A stretch of DNA of 64,000 nt from PALSA-894 sp963757565 (GTDB taxonomy: Bacteria > Pseudomonadota > Alphaproteobacteria > Rhizobiales > Xanthobacteraceae): assembly GCA_963757565.1 (NCBI GenBank), contig CAVWSB010000011.1, positions 744,001 through 808,000 on the forward strand. The letters run 5' to 3'. A program made the position numbers and the translations under genes. Below are positions 25,163 to 35,114 of this stretch, in pieces. Positions within the stretch are counted from its first letter, which is position 1; each line of letters starts with the position of its first letter. Below the pieces are notes generated by a model. The model did no database searches and was not told the origin of the DNA. It was given only the letters and a program-made list of their open reading frames with translations.

Positions 25163-26548
25163 GTGTCGCGCTTCATCGCCGCTGCATCATCGGGCGCCAT
25201 TCTCGCCGCGCTGGCCGCGGCATTCGGCGCGGCGCAGGCGCAGGATGCCGACAAACAAAAGTCGATCTGGACCCAGGATACCCTGACGGGCGATTGGGGC
25301 GGCGCGCGCAGCGCCTTGAAGGACAAGAGCGGGATCGAGATCACGCTCACCGAAATCGGCGAAGCACAGGCGGTTGTGTCCGGGGGGCTGCGCCAGCGCG
25401 GAAGCCTGCAGGGCCGATTTGAATTTTCGGTCGAAACCGACCTGAGCAAACTGGCCGGGTGGACCGGCGCCAGCACCCACGTCACGCTCTATCAGATCCA
25501 CAACACGACGCCGACCGTGGGGCAGAACGCCGGCAGCATCGCCGATCCGAGCAACATCGACGCGCTGGCGACGACGCGGCTGTTCACGGCCTGGTTCCAG
25601 CAGGGGGCGACGGACAGTCCCTTTTCCATTCGGGCCGGGCAGCTTGCGGCGGACGACGAATTTCTCACCAGCGTGACGGCATCCGGCCTGATCAACGGGA
25701 CGTTCGGCTGGGCCGGACTTCTCGCCGCCGACATGCTCAGCGGCGGGCCGGCCTATCCGCTGACCGCGCCCGGCGTGCGCATACAAGTGCGGCCGGCCGA
25801 TAACCTCGCCCTCCTCGGCGCCGTGTTCTCGGGCGATCCGGCGGGTCACAACTGCAACGAAGTGCCGCAGCAGTGCAACCGGTATGGCACGACCTTCAGC
25901 TTCAGCGGCGGCACGCTCTGGATCGGCGAACTGCAGTACAGCATCAACCAGGGCAAGGACGCGGCCGGTCTGCCGGGCGTCTACAAGCTCGGCGGGTGGT
26001 ACGCGAACGCGGGTTTCGCCGACCAGCATTTCGGACTCGATGGCGCCGGCGGGATCGTTTCGCTCGCGGACCCTGCGTCCGCGATGCCATTCACGCATCG
26101 TGGCAATGGCGGCGTGTATGCGGTCGCCGATCAGATGGTGTGGCGCGCTGGCGAACGCAGCCTCAACCTGTTTGTCCGCGGCGGCGCTTCGCCCGCGGAT
26201 CGCAATTTCATCTCGTACTATGTGGATGGCGGCGCCGGTCTCAAGGGCGCGGTACCGGGGCGCGCCGACGACACGCTGACCTTCGGCTTTGCCTACGCGA
26301 AGATCAGCCGAGATGCGGCTGCGCTCGATCGGGATACGCTCGCGTTCAACGGCCCGCCCTATCCGATCCGCGACGAAGAGGTCGTTTTCGAACTGAGCTA
26401 TGCGGCCCAAATTGCGCCGTGGTGGACCGTCCAGCCGGACCTGCAATACATCGTCCATCCGGGCGGCAACGTGCCCGATCCCGGCAATCCATTTCTCGCC
26501 GTGCGCAACGCATTCATCGCGGGCATGCGCAGCACGATCAAGTTCTAG
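25163..26548 (+). CDS. OprB-family carbohydrate-selective porin
   Basis: A 461-residue outer membrane protein; GTG start, signal peptide about 1-26 (ending AAQAQ). The mature start WTQDTLTGDWGGARSALKDK and the IEITLTEIGEAQAVVSGG strand match OprB. Later landmarks include WFQQGATDSPFSIRAGQLA and the C-terminal PNPFL-type segment ending GMRSTIKF with a terminal Phe. OprB barrels let sugars or other solutes through the outer membrane. Its divergent pairing with a nickel/cobalt permease across one palindrome suggests joint control and perhaps a metal-uptake role; this is inference. Confidence 0.9.
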   Translation: MSRFIAAASSGAILAALAAAFGAAQAQDADKQKSIWTQDTLTGDWGGARSALKDKSGIEITLTEIGEAQAVVSGGLRQRGSLQGRFEFSVETDLSKLAGWTGASTHVTLYQIHNTTPTVGQNAGSIADPSNIDALATTRLFTAWFQQGATDSPFSIRAGQLAADDEFLTSVTASGLINGTFGWAGLLAADMLSGGPAYPLTAPGVRIQVRPADNLALLGAVFSGDPAGHNCNEVPQQCNRYGTTFSFSGGTLWIGELQYSINQGKDAAGLPGVYKLGGWYANAGFADQHFGLDGAGGIVSLADPASAMPFTHRGNGGVYAVADQMVWRAGERSLNLFVRGGASPADRNFISYYVDGGAGLKGAVPGRADDTLTFGFAYAKISRDAAALDRDTLAFNGPPYPIRDEEVVFELSYAAQIAPWWTVQPDLQYIVHPGGNVPDPGNPFLAVRNAFIAGMRSTIKF

Positions 26549-26688
26549 CGCCGCCATTCTTCGAATTGGCGGGAAAATGGGCCTGCAACCTGCCTTTTCG
26601 CGCCCCGGCGCTGCCGCGCGGGCGCTTCCGGCAATCGCCAATTCATTAATCAAAGGCGTATTATACTTTCGGACATCGGAGATCAGCA

Positions 26689-27393
26689 ATGCCCGCGAGC
26701 TCGATTGACCTGATCAACACCGCAAGCGCCTGCCTCGCGCGCAATGCCTCGACTTGCGCGACGATCTTCCGCGAAATCAATCACGACCCGTTCATCACGC
26801 CGGAGGGACGCGGACGGCATGCGGCGCCAAAAACCACGCAGGACGCCGCGTACTACCTGCTGGCGCTGCTCGGCGCCGAGCATGTGAAGGACGCCCAGGG
26901 GGCGATCTGGCGTTACTACAGCCTGCCGGCCGTGGGTGCGTTCAAGGCAGTCTCGCGCGAGTTTGCCTCGCTGCGTGCGTTGCCGGATCGTCACTGGCTG
27001 CGCGACGGCATAACGGCGTTGCTCGATTGCTTTCGCAGCGACGAACCGACCGGCAGGGTGACGATCACGCTGGAGGGACCGTTTCCCTCGGCGGAGATCA
27101 CGGTCGGCCGCACCAAGGTGCGCTACGAATTCGACCGCGAAAAGATGTTGCGCCCGATCAATCAGGTCGCGGCGGCTTTTCAGGAATCAGCCGAAACCGC
27201 AACCGCCGCGCTCGAAAAGCTTCAGCCGAACGAGGCCACGCAGGTCCTGCTCGAGATAGCGGCGTTTCAACTGGTCGACGATGAAAAAGACCGGCAGCGC
27301 GGCCGCTTCATCTCGTTCGACGGTGACATGACCGTCGGCGCAACCATCTCGAACCGGACACTTGCGGCGTTCGGGCGCGTTCTGCGAAGCTGA
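26689..27393 (+). CDS. hypothetical cytosolic protein
   Basis: A 234-residue protein without signal or membrane segment. I do not recognise the family. The first half is helical (AAYYLLALLGAEHVKDAQGA) and a central beta-like stretch reads TGRVTITLEGPFPSAEITVG. Codon use is like its neighbours. The ATG at 26689 has a modest CGGAGA site. Upstream sequence is AT-richer (TATTATAC near 26660) and could hold a promoter. It precedes the RidA gene on the same strand, with 81 bp between. Confidence 0.65.
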   Translation: MPASSIDLINTASACLARNASTCATIFREINHDPFITPEGRGRHAAPKTTQDAAYYLLALLGAEHVKDAQGAIWRYYSLPAVGAFKAVSREFASLRALPDRHWLRDGITALLDCFRSDEPTGRVTITLEGPFPSAEITVGRTKVRYEFDREKMLRPINQVAAAFQESAETATAALEKLQPNEATQVLLEIAAFQLVDDEKDRQRGRFISFDGDMTVGATISNRTLAAFGRVLRS

Positions 27394-27474
27394 TCCCTCG
27401 CACCGGGGAACGTGGGAGCTACCTCGTCCCGGTCATGCCGCGCGGAATCGCGGCCGCCCATCAGAGGAGCCGTC

Positions 27475-27879
27475 ATGTCCGTTGTCCGCCGCACCAATCC
27501 GTCCGCCGTGCATCCGCCGCTCGGAAAATATCACCACGCGACCGTGCATCTACTCGGCAACGGCCTGAAGCGGCTGGTGATGGCCGGACAGGTGGGCATC
27601 AGGCCGGACGGCAAACTCGCCGGAGACCTCGCGGCGCAGATCGAACAGGCCTACGACAATCTCCTTGCGGTGCTGGCGTCGGAAGGCATGGGACCCGGCG
27701 ATCTGGTGAAGATCACATATTTTACCACGGATGCCTCACCCGAAGCGCTGAAGCTATCGCGCGAGATTCGTGCGCGTAAACTCGGCGATGCCAATCCGTC
27801 GTCGACCTACTTGGTCATCGCAGGACTCGCAGGGCCGGACCTCAAGGTCGAGATCGAGGGAGAGGCTGTGGCGTCCTGA
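27475..27879 (+). CDS. RidA-family protein (reactive enamine/imine deaminase type)
   Basis: A 134-residue YjgF/YER057c/UK114 protein. Family landmarks are the LVMAGQVGIRPDGKLAGDLA segment, QIEQAYDNLLAVLASEG, LVKITYFTTD and the PSSTYLVIAGLAGPDLKVEIEGEAV C-terminus. Canonical RidA hydrolyses reactive 2-aminoacrylate and similar imines made by PLP enzymes; the usual catalytic arginine position near the C-terminus is not obvious here (STYLV where RidA has R-x-x-V), so it may be a RidA-like subgroup member. The start at 27475 follows an AGAGGAG site. Confidence 0.85.
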   Translation: MSVVRRTNPSAVHPPLGKYHHATVHLLGNGLKRLVMAGQVGIRPDGKLAGDLAAQIEQAYDNLLAVLASEGMGPGDLVKITYFTTDASPEALKLSREIRARKLGDANPSSTYLVIAGLAGPDLKVEIEGEAVAS

Positions 27880-27909
27880 GGATCGAGATCGGCCGCGGAC
27901 GCGCGCGCG

Positions 27910-29434
27910 TCACGGACGCGGCGGCACGATGGCGAAGTGCACGCGCACCGGGTGCAGGTTCGTGCCCACATAGGTCTGGCGCGGCAGCGTCAGCGGCGTT
28001 TGCACGTCGAGGCCGGGATATTCGGAGCGAAGTTGGGCAAGCGCGCGGGCGTCCATCTGCCCGTCCTCCCACACGATCACGGCGCCGCGGCGCTTCAACT
28101 CGTCGCGATCGACCCACGGGCTGAGCGACGGATCGGCATGCACGATGACGTGCGGTTTGTCGGCTGAATAGACCGCGATGTTGTTGGTGGTGAATTCGCC
28201 GCCGCCGACAAACGGCAGCGCGGTGCCGAACTTGTCGTGCCACCGCTTCGTAACGTCGTCGGCGAGCAGGCGGCCGGGAAACTGCGTCGCCTTTGCGCGG
28301 TCGCGCAGAGCGGGTTCGAGCGCCTCGACCAGCACGTAGGCAACCGGCATCGCGACGAACACCACCGCGAAAGCCCGCCGCATAGCGACGGAGTTGCGCC
28401 GGTGCCGCCACCGGCCGGAACCAGACGAGCGCCGCGAGCGGCGCGAACGACCAGAGCGGATAGCCCCACATCGCGACCGGCAGGCGGCCGGCGACCAGCG
28501 CCACCAGCGTGGTGACGGCGAACGGCCCAAGCGCGAGCGTCGCCAGATAGCGCCGCGCGAAGGCAGTGCTCTCATCGGCCTGCAATTGCGGCCGCGCGCC
28601 GAACAACGCGAGCGCCATGAGGCCGATCGCGGGCGCGATGAAGAAGAGCTGGCTCGCGGTCCATTGCAGCGGGAAGGTGAAGAACTGGTACCAGTGGGTC
28701 GCGATCTTGGCGCGCGCATCGACGTAGTGCAGCGGCATGAAGCCGCTCTCGATCAGCCAGTTGAGGTTAGGCGCGATCACCACGAAGAAGGCGAGCGCTG
28801 CGAGCCAAGGGCCGGGCGTGCGCAGCGTGCGCCGCGCGACCGGATCGAACAGCATGAACAAGCCGACGCTGCCGGCGAGCGCGAAGGCGGCGTATTTCGA
28901 CCAGAAGCACAGCGCGAGCGCGGCGCCCGCGAGCAGCCAGTCGCGCGCGCGTGCGCCGATGATGCCGCGATAGAGGAACAGGCCGGTCATCGCCCAGAAC
29001 GGAAGCTGCATCTGGTCGTGCGCGAACTTCGGCACCGAGAAATTGAAGAAGTGGATGCCTTCGAGCGCCAGCACGGCGATCAGCGACTGGAAACCGCCGA
29101 CGATGTCGCGCCCGAGCAGCCACACGATCCACATGCAGGCGGCGGCCGAGAGCGGCCCGAGGATATAGACCGCGTGGATGTCGCCGGTCAGCCGGTAGGC
29201 GAAATCCGCGAGCCACCACGGCAGCGGCGGATGTTTCCAGTAGCCGAGTTGCCACTCGCGCCCGAGCGCCAGGTCCTCCACCAGATCGAGCTGGAGATTG
29301 TGCGACAGAAGCGCCGGCAGCGCGGTCCAGATAACGACATGCAGGGCGAGCACGACCGCGAGACACGTCCCCGGCGCGCTGCGCACAGTCTCGCCCAGAC
29401 CCGCGAACCGCGACGGGGAGGCGACGTCGGCCAT
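27910..29434 (-). CDS. GT39-type (ArnT/PMT-like) membrane glycosyltransferase, one apparent insertion
   Basis: The protein is about 507 residues. The N-terminal part has 8-10 membrane helices and the GT-C first-loop acidic motif (LQLDLVEDLALG, then WKHPPLPWWLADF). The C-terminal third (VALEALEPALRDRAKATQFP to VHFAIVPPRP) is a periplasmic domain one frame over; removing one G near 28402 joins them. GT39 enzymes move a sugar from a polyprenyl phosphate to lipid A, protein or another periplasmic acceptor. The divergent GT2 gene at 29546 would make the polyprenyl-phosphate sugar donor. Confidence 0.85.
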
Positions 29435-29545
29435 TCATGCTCCAATTCGCGCAATTTCCGGGATGCACAACGCCGGCGGAAAATGCTCTACATTGCGTCG
29501 CCTTGGCGATGAGAAACCGGGCGAGGCGTCCGCGTCAACCGCCAA

Positions 29546-30500
29546 ATGATTACCGATAGGTCATGGATGGGGGCTGAGCCCGAAATCTCGATCGTGCTGC
29601 CGGCCCACAACGAGGCCGGCAACATCGCGCCGATCGCGGCCGCGATCGCCAACGCGATGGCGCTCGAAGGATCGTATGAAATCGTGTTCGTCGATGACGG
29701 CTCCTCCGACGGCACGCTCGCGGCGATCCGCGCGGCCGACAAACCCCGCGATCCGCTACGTCTCGTTCACCCGCAACTTCGGCCATCAGGCGGCGCTACG
29801 CGCGGGCATGCGCCACGCGCGCGGACGTGCCGTGGTCGTGATGGATGCCGACTTCGAGCACCCGCCCGAATTGCTGCCGACGCTGGTTGCGGCGTGGAAG
29901 GCCGGCGCGAAGATCGTCGCGACGCAGCGCGACGACGAGGGCGTAGCGGCGGCGAAGCGGCTCTCCTCGCAGCTTTACTATCGTGTGCTCGACGCGATCG
30001 GCGACGTGCGCATCGCGCCTGGCAGCGCCGATTACATGCTGCTCGATCGCGCCGTGGTCGATGTTGTGAACGGGCTGGAGGACCAGGACATCTTCCTGCG
30101 CGGGCTGGTGCGCTGGCTCGGCTTTCCGCTCGTCACCGTGCCGTATGCGCGCGGCGCGCGGCAAAGCGGCGACAGCAAGTTCTCGTTCCGCCGCATGGTC
30201 GAGCTGGCACTCTCAGGAATCGCGGCGCACAGCGTGCGGCCGCTGCGCTTTGCGATCTGGCTCGCGCTCGGCTTCGCGCTGGTGAGTCTCCTGTTCATCG
30301 TTTACGCGATCGTGAGCTTCCTGTTTGTGCAGCACACCGTCGCGGGTTGGTCCTCGCTGATCGCCATCATCGCGATCCTCGGCGCAGCGCAACTGCTCGT
30401 GCTCGGCATCATCGGCGAATATGTCGGACGCATTCTGCGCGAGACGCGCAAGCGCCCGAGCTACATCGTGTCGGAGACGGACGCGGAGCGCCCGGCGTGA
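29546..30500 (+). CDS. polyprenyl-phosphate glycosyltransferase (GT2, DPM1/GtrB-like), one apparent insertion
   Basis: About 317 residues. The GT-A nucleotide site is ISIVLPAHNEAGN and VFVDDGSSDGT, and after the frameshift VVVMDADFEHPPELLPTL gives the DxD-type motif. Two C-terminal helices (about 235-300) and the IGEYVGRILRETRKRPSY tail are standard for DPM1/ArnC/GtrB-like enzymes. Removing one C from CCCC at about 29747-29750 joins the parts. The enzyme attaches a sugar from a nucleotide donor to polyprenyl phosphate at the inner membrane. It is divergent from the GT39 gene, and its stop overlaps the next gene's start. Confidence 0.88.
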
Positions 30501-32266
30501 CGCGGCTGCTGTTCGTGCTCGCGCTTGTCTTCACGGTGCCGGCGCACGCGCAAACCGCGAAGACCGCGAGCGGCTACGCGCTGAGCGACCAGAAATGCGG
30601 ACCGTTTCCGAAGCTGCGCATCACCATGCGGGCGGGATACTGCGCGGGCCTTGTCGCCAGCAAGAGCGACGGCCTGATCTTTCCGCGCACGCTGGTGCAG
30701 GTGCCGGACACGCGTTTCCTCGTCGTCGCCGATATGGGCGGCTGGACGCCAAAGAAAGGCCGCGTGCTGCTGCTCGACCCGGACGCCGCGGAAGGGAAGC
30801 GCCTCAAGGTGCTGCTCTCGGGGCTCGATCTGCCGCACGGACTTGGCGTCGGCCCCGACAAACGCATCTATGTCGGCGCGGTCGACAAGATCTTTCGTTT
30901 CGATCCGTTTGCCTCCGATCCCGCGGCGACGGTCGAGACGATCATCCAGAACCTCCCCGGTCTTTCACCTGTGCTCTCCGACGGCACGAAGATCGCGCAC
31001 AGTTTTCATCCGCTGAAGAACTTTGTGTTCGACCGCACCGGGCGGCTGTTCGTCAATGTCGGCGCGCCGTCCGATGCCTGCGATGCGCAGCAGCCCTGCA
31101 AGCCGGGCGAGGGCTCTTCGCCGCTGGCCGCGCTCTGGATGTTCACGCCGCCTGCGGGCGGCATCTTTCCGTCGCTCAAGGCTGGAGAGGCAAGCCCGCC
31201 GCACGAAGTTTATGCGCGCGGCCTGCGCAACTCCATGACGCTCGCGCCGCACGCGCGCTTTCCTGATGCGGGCTTCGCGTTCCTGCAAGGCGAGAACGGG
31301 CGCGATCTGCCGGACGCCGACAAGCCGAACGAGGAGATCAATGCGCTCGTACCCGGCAGGCACTACGGCTGGCCGTATTGTTACGACCTTGCGACCGCGA
31401 GCGCCGAATATGCGGCGTTCCTGAAGAACCCCGGGCCGTATCACGAGCTATGCGCCAATGCGGCGCTGTACGCGCCGCCGCACACCGTGATGCCGCCGCA
31501 CGGCGCGCCGCTCGGTTTGCTCTATTATGCGGGCGACAAATTTCCCGCACTGAAGGACAAGCTGCTGGTGTCGCTGCACGGCTATCGCCCGACCGGCAGC
31601 CGAATTCTCGCTTACGACACCGACGCGCACGGCTTCCCGTCGGTCAGTCCGCCGCCGGTGCGCTACAATGTGAGTTGCGGCACGCCGCAGGTGTTCGCCG
31701 CGGGCGGCAAGCCGGCCGCCGCCGCGCCCTATGTTGAGTTGGTCGCGGGCTGGCACAAGGTGAACGGCGTGCGGCCGCAGGGCGCGCCGGTCGGACTCGC
31801 GGTCGCCGCCGACGGCGCAATCTGGCTCGCCGAGGACAAGAACCAGACCATCATTCGTATTGACGCGGACGACAGGCCACCCGATGCGCTGCCCTGCAAT
31901 GCGCGCACGAGCGCGCAGATTTCCGCGCTCACCGATGCCGTGATGAAGAATACAGAGCAGCGCAAGCGGCTCGACACCGTGCGCGCGGACCTCATCGAGA
32001 AACATTGCGTGAGCTGCCATGCGAGCTTCGACATCAAGCCGGGCATGAGCGACACGCAGAAGAACACGGCGGCTCTGCGCTTTGTGCTGTCGCAGGACGG
32101 GTGGATCTATCCGGGCGATCCGGGCGCGGGCGAATTGCACAATCGCGTGTGGGCACGAGGACCTGAGAACGTCATGCCAGCGGACGGCCGCGAACTGCTC
32201 AAGCAGCCCGCCTACAAGGCGCTGCTCGACACGCTCGACGAACTCGTGCGCCGGATGGCGAAATGA
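30497..32266 (+). CDS. exported sorbosone-dehydrogenase-like (PQQ beta-propeller) oxidase with C-terminal cytochrome c
   Basis: A 589-residue protein; GTG start overlapping the GT2 stop. A signal peptide (1-16) is followed by a six-bladed propeller of the sorbosone dehydrogenase/GDH family (LPHGLGVGPDKRIYVGAVDK, FVFDRTGRLFVNVGAPSD, LRNSMTLAPH). A haem-binding CVSCH motif lies near residue 504, and a late MPADGR segment may supply the axial methionine. Such enzymes oxidise aldoses or aldonolactone precursors in the periplasm using PQQ and pass electrons to cytochrome c. Its stop overlaps the SMP-30 gene by four bases (ATGA). Confidence 0.88.
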   Translation: MTRLLFVLALVFTVPAHAQTAKTASGYALSDQKCGPFPKLRITMRAGYCAGLVASKSDGLIFPRTLVQVPDTRFLVVADMGGWTPKKGRVLLLDPDAAEGKRLKVLLSGLDLPHGLGVGPDKRIYVGAVDKIFRFDPFASDPAATVETIIQNLPGLSPVLSDGTKIAHSFHPLKNFVFDRTGRLFVNVGAPSDACDAQQPCKPGEGSSPLAALWMFTPPAGGIFPSLKAGEASPPHEVYARGLRNSMTLAPHARFPDAGFAFLQGENGRDLPDADKPNEEINALVPGRHYGWPYCYDLATASAEYAAFLKNPGPYHELCANAALYAPPHTVMPPHGAPLGLLYYAGDKFPALKDKLLVSLHGYRPTGSRILAYDTDAHGFPSVSPPPVRYNVSCGTPQVFAAGGKPAAAAPYVELVAGWHKVNGVRPQGAPVGLAVAADGAIWLAEDKNQTIIRIDADDRPPDALPCNARTSAQISALTDAVMKNTEQRKRLDTVRADLIEKHCVSCHASFDIKPGMSDTQKNTAALRFVLSQDGWIYPGDPGAGELHNRVWARGPENVMPADGRELLKQPAYKALLDTLDELVRRMAK

Positions 32267-33187
32267 CGCGATGGCTCGCGTCGTTGCTGCTGATTGCAAC
32301 CCCGGCCTGCGCCGAGCCGCTGTTTCAGGCGAGCCAGCTGACGCCCGCGGGCGAATACACCTTCGGCATCGAAGGGCCCGGCGGTCGATGCGGCCGGCGA
32401 TTTCTACGCGGCGAATTTCCAGCGTCCGGGCACGATCGGGAAGGTTGCGGTCGGCGCGGCGGTCTCGGAACTTTTCGCGACGCTGCCGGCCGGGCAGCAC
32501 TGGCGTCTCGATCCGCTTCGGTCGCTGAACGGCCGCATGTTCGTCGCCGACTACAAGGCGCACAACATTTTCGTTCTTGAGCCCGGCAGCAACGCGCCGC
32601 GCGTCTACTTCCACTCCGATCAGTTCAACCAGCCGAACGATATGGCGCTTGCGCGCGACGGGACGCTTTACGCGAGCGATCCTTACTTCAAGAAACGCAG
32701 CGGGCAGGTGTGGCGCATCGTGCCGGCTGGCGACACGGGGCAGGGCGCCCTGATGACGAGCCCGCGCAGGCTGACGACGACGAACGGCATCGATCTCAGC
32801 CCCGACGAGACGACGCTCTATGTGGCCGAGTCCGCCACGAACGAGATCTGGGCCTACCGCATCGACAACGGCGCACTCTCCGCGCCGCGCCGGGTGACGA
32901 AATTTTCCGATTTCGAGATCGATGGAATGCGCACCGACATCGACGGGCGCATTTATGTGGCGCGCATCCTCAAGGGCACCATCGCGTTGCTGACGCCGGA
33001 CGGCGCCACGATCCGCGAGGTCGCGCTCAAGGGAAAAGAGCCGACCAACCTGGCGTTCGGCGGGCCGGACGGGAAAACCGTCTATGTCACGCAGCGCCAG
33101 GGCGGCTTCATCGAGACGTTCCGGGTGGACCGCCCGGGCCGAGAGTTCTGCCTGCAGCGGCCGCCGCGAGACGCAGCCTGCCGCTAG
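32263..33187 (+). CDS. SMP-30/gluconolactonase-like lactonase, one apparent insertion
   Basis: About 307 residues with a signal-like N-terminus (MTRWLASLLLIATPACA). The propeller repeats include GRMFVADYKAHNIFVLEPG, FNQPNDMALARDGTLYASDP and TNGIDLSPDETTLYVAESAT, the SMP-30 metal-site loops (N..D and NG.D). The first 40 codons are in one frame and the rest in another; removing one G in CCCGGCGG near 32380 gives EGPAVDAAGDFYAANF. A lactonase would open the sugar lactone made by the upstream dehydrogenase, so the pair forms one pathway unit. Translation is coupled by ATGA overlap. Confidence 0.85.
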
Positions 33188-33190
33188 CCG

Positions 33191-34006
33191 TCAGGCGGCT
33201 TCTGCCACCTCGTCGGTGAACACGCGGAAGTTCGCGAGCCTGCACGGGCCGAACGACGTCACCATCGCGACGTCGGTCGCGTCGCGCCCGCGTGCCATCA
33301 GGATGCGGCCGACGCGCGGAATATTGTTGCGCGGATCGAACGTATACCAGCGCCCGCCCAGATAAGCCTCGAACCACGCGGCGAAATCGCCCGGGCCGTA
33401 GGGCGGCTCGGTGCCCATGTCGCCCAGATAGCCGGTGCAGTAGCGCGCCGGAATGTTCATGCAGCGGCAGAACGCGACGGCAAGATGCGCATAGTCGCGG
33501 CACACGCCGCGCCCTTCCGTGTAGGCGTCGAACGCCGTCTTGGTCGAATTGGCGTGCTCGTAGCCGAATTTGATGCGGTCATGTGCAAAGTCGCAGATCG
33601 CCTGCACCAGCGGCCAGCCCTTCGGCAGATGGCCGAACAGGTCCCACGCAATGTTTGAAAGGCGGTCGGTCTCGCAGTAGCGGCTGCCGAGCAGAAAGAT
33701 CAGCGCTTCGACCGGCAGCACGTTGAGCGGGAGTTGCTCGGCATCCGGCACTGTGACGTCCACCTCCCCGGAATCCTGCGCGAGGAAATCGGTCGAGAGT
33801 GTCAGCCGTCCGGCCGGCGCCAGAATGACGTGGCAGAAGTTGCCGAAGGTGTCGTGATAGGTGTTGGCCGGGATGACCGGATCGATCTTCAAGCCGTCCC
33901 AGCTGATGAGATCCGGCATGCGCGTCGGGTGCACGCTCACCTGCAGGATCATGGGCGTCGGCTGCGGGCAGTCGTAGGCGATTTCGTAACCCGCACGGAT
34001 TTTCAT
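33191..34006 (-). CDS. transglutaminase-like cysteine protease-fold protein (1)
   Basis: A 271-residue cytosolic protein. An N-terminal beta-rich domain (YEIAYDCPQPTPMILQVSVH) precedes the transglutaminase core at about 150-250 with the nucleophile Cys in GRGVCRDYAHLAV. Where many relatives have HAW, this protein reads FAAWFEAYLGG, followed by YTFDPRNN, so the catalytic His is not in the standard place. The family's bacterial members are often of unknown activity. The start at 34006 lies at the beginning of the N-terminal strand; an upstream open frame is antisense-like. It converges with the SMP-30 gene, with 3 bp between. Confidence 0.85.
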   Translation of the reverse strand: MKIRAGYEIAYDCPQPTPMILQVSVHPTRMPDLISWDGLKIDPVIPANTYHDTFGNFCHVILAPAGRLTLSTDFLAQDSGEVDVTVPDAEQLPLNVLPVEALIFLLGSRYCETDRLSNIAWDLFGHLPKGWPLVQAICDFAHDRIKFGYEHANSTKTAFDAYTEGRGVCRDYAHLAVAFCRCMNIPARYCTGYLGDMGTEPPYGPGDFAAWFEAYLGGRWYTFDPRNNIPRVGRILMARGRDATDVAMVTSFGPCRLANFRVFTDEVAEAA

Positions 34007-34073
34007 AAGTGCCCTTTTGGCGCCGTGTATGCGGGGCCTTGCAGGCAAATTCCATGCGACCGCGAAAGTTCCA

Positions 34074-34946
34074 TCACGCGAAGGCGCGGGCGGCCGCGAC
34101 CTTGACTGCAACGTCCATCGCCAAATGATCCGAGGCGCTACCGAACCACGTTCCCTGCAACGGGATTGCGGCGCGCGGCTCGTGAACCACGGCGACGCGC
34201 ACCAGGTTTTCGTTGCCGACCGTGCCGCTCGATGGATCGAAGTCGACCCAGCCGGGGCCTGGTACGTAAACCTGAACCCACGCATGGGTGTTGCCACCGG
34301 TAAGGCGGTCGTCGCCGTCCGGCTGGTGCAGATAGCCCGACACGAAGCGCGCCGCGAAACCCAGGCTGCGCAGTGCCGCGATCATCAGCACCGCGACATC
34401 GCGGCAGCTCCCGCTCCCCAGCCGCAGCGTCTCGACAGGGTCCTGCACGCCCTTCTGATGCCGCGCGCGGTGCTTCAGCGTGCGCTTGATCGTCTGTGTC
34501 ATTCCGACGAGCAGTGCGTGCGTGTCGGCCGATCCGTTGGCGTCAAGGAAGCGTCGCGCCCAGAGGTCGACTTCGGGATCGGGAGCGCAAGTCTGCATGA
34601 ACCGTGCGAGGCCGGTCTGCTCGTCCGCCGGATAGGCGAACGGACACACGCGGGCATCGCTCGCGATTTCCGCGGCATGAAAACCGCCCGGTGCATGATC
34701 GACAAAGATCGTGCTCTCGAAGCGCAGCTCGTGCGCCCGTCTGGCGAAACGCGCGATCGCGATGTGGTTGCCGAATCCGTCCTGCGTCCAAGAGAGTTCG
34801 GCCGGTTCCGGCGTGATGGCGATCGCGGCATCGACCACGCGCTGATCGCCGTCGTCGCGCGGGCGCAGCATCATGCGGTGCTCGCCGAAGGCGACCGGCT
34901 GGCGGTAGCGGTAGGTCGTGATGTGTCGAATCGAGAGAATCGGCAT
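34074..34946 (-). CDS. transglutaminase-like protein (2), full triad
   Basis: A 290-residue protein. The N-terminal domain begins IRHITTYRYRQPVAFGEHRM, the standard 'bacterial transglutaminase-like N-terminal' sequence. The core has Cys in GSGSCRDVAVL, His in NTHAWVQVYVP and Asp in VDFDPSSG, a complete Cys-His-Asp triad. It is a close architectural paralogue of the gene at 47930-48844. The activity could be amide hydrolysis or cross-linking; substrate unknown. The start at 34946 is chosen at the N-terminal domain. It is 67 bp upstream of the other transglutaminase-like gene on the same strand, likely co-transcribed. Confidence 0.9.
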   Translation of the reverse strand: MPILSIRHITTYRYRQPVAFGEHRMMLRPRDDGDQRVVDAAIAITPEPAELSWTQDGFGNHIAIARFARRAHELRFESTIFVDHAPGGFHAAEIASDARVCPFAYPADEQTGLARFMQTCAPDPEVDLWARRFLDANGSADTHALLVGMTQTIKRTLKHRARHQKGVQDPVETLRLGSGSCRDVAVLMIAALRSLGFAARFVSGYLHQPDGDDRLTGGNTHAWVQVYVPGPGWVDFDPSSGTVGNENLVRVAVVHEPRAAIPLQGTWFGSASDHLAMDVAVKVAAARAFA

Positions 34947-35005
34947 GCGGCCCCGGTGCTTCGAGGACTTAGCATGCATATTCCGCGCCAGGGGAACATC
35001 CGCAT

Positions 35006-35031
35006 CATTCCGGGGCGCGAGGCCCCGGGAA
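35006..35031. repeat. short GC palindrome repeat
   Basis: The hairpin CCGGGGC-GCGAG-GCCCCGG (35010-35028) is flanked by CATCATT and GAACG. It looks like one more REP-type unit (I recall CCGGGG-armed repeats in related genomes). It lies between the divergent transglutaminase and HxlR genes. A single copy is seen here. Confidence 0.5.
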
Positions 35032-35077
35032 CGCGCCAGGGTCTTCCAAAACCGCATGGGTGCTCACGCGCAGAGTA

Positions 35078-35094
35078 ACTTGCATTATGCAAGT
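35078..35094. promoter_or_regulatory. 17-bp palindrome, probable HxlR operator
   Basis: ACTTGCAT-T-ATGCAAGT has perfect 8-bp arms and ends 20 bp before the HxlR start codon. HxlR dimers bind short palindromes of this size next to their own genes. It would also be placed to affect the divergent transglutaminase promoter. Confidence 0.7.
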
Positions 35095-35114
35095 GACTGT
35101 GGCATGTACGTCGC

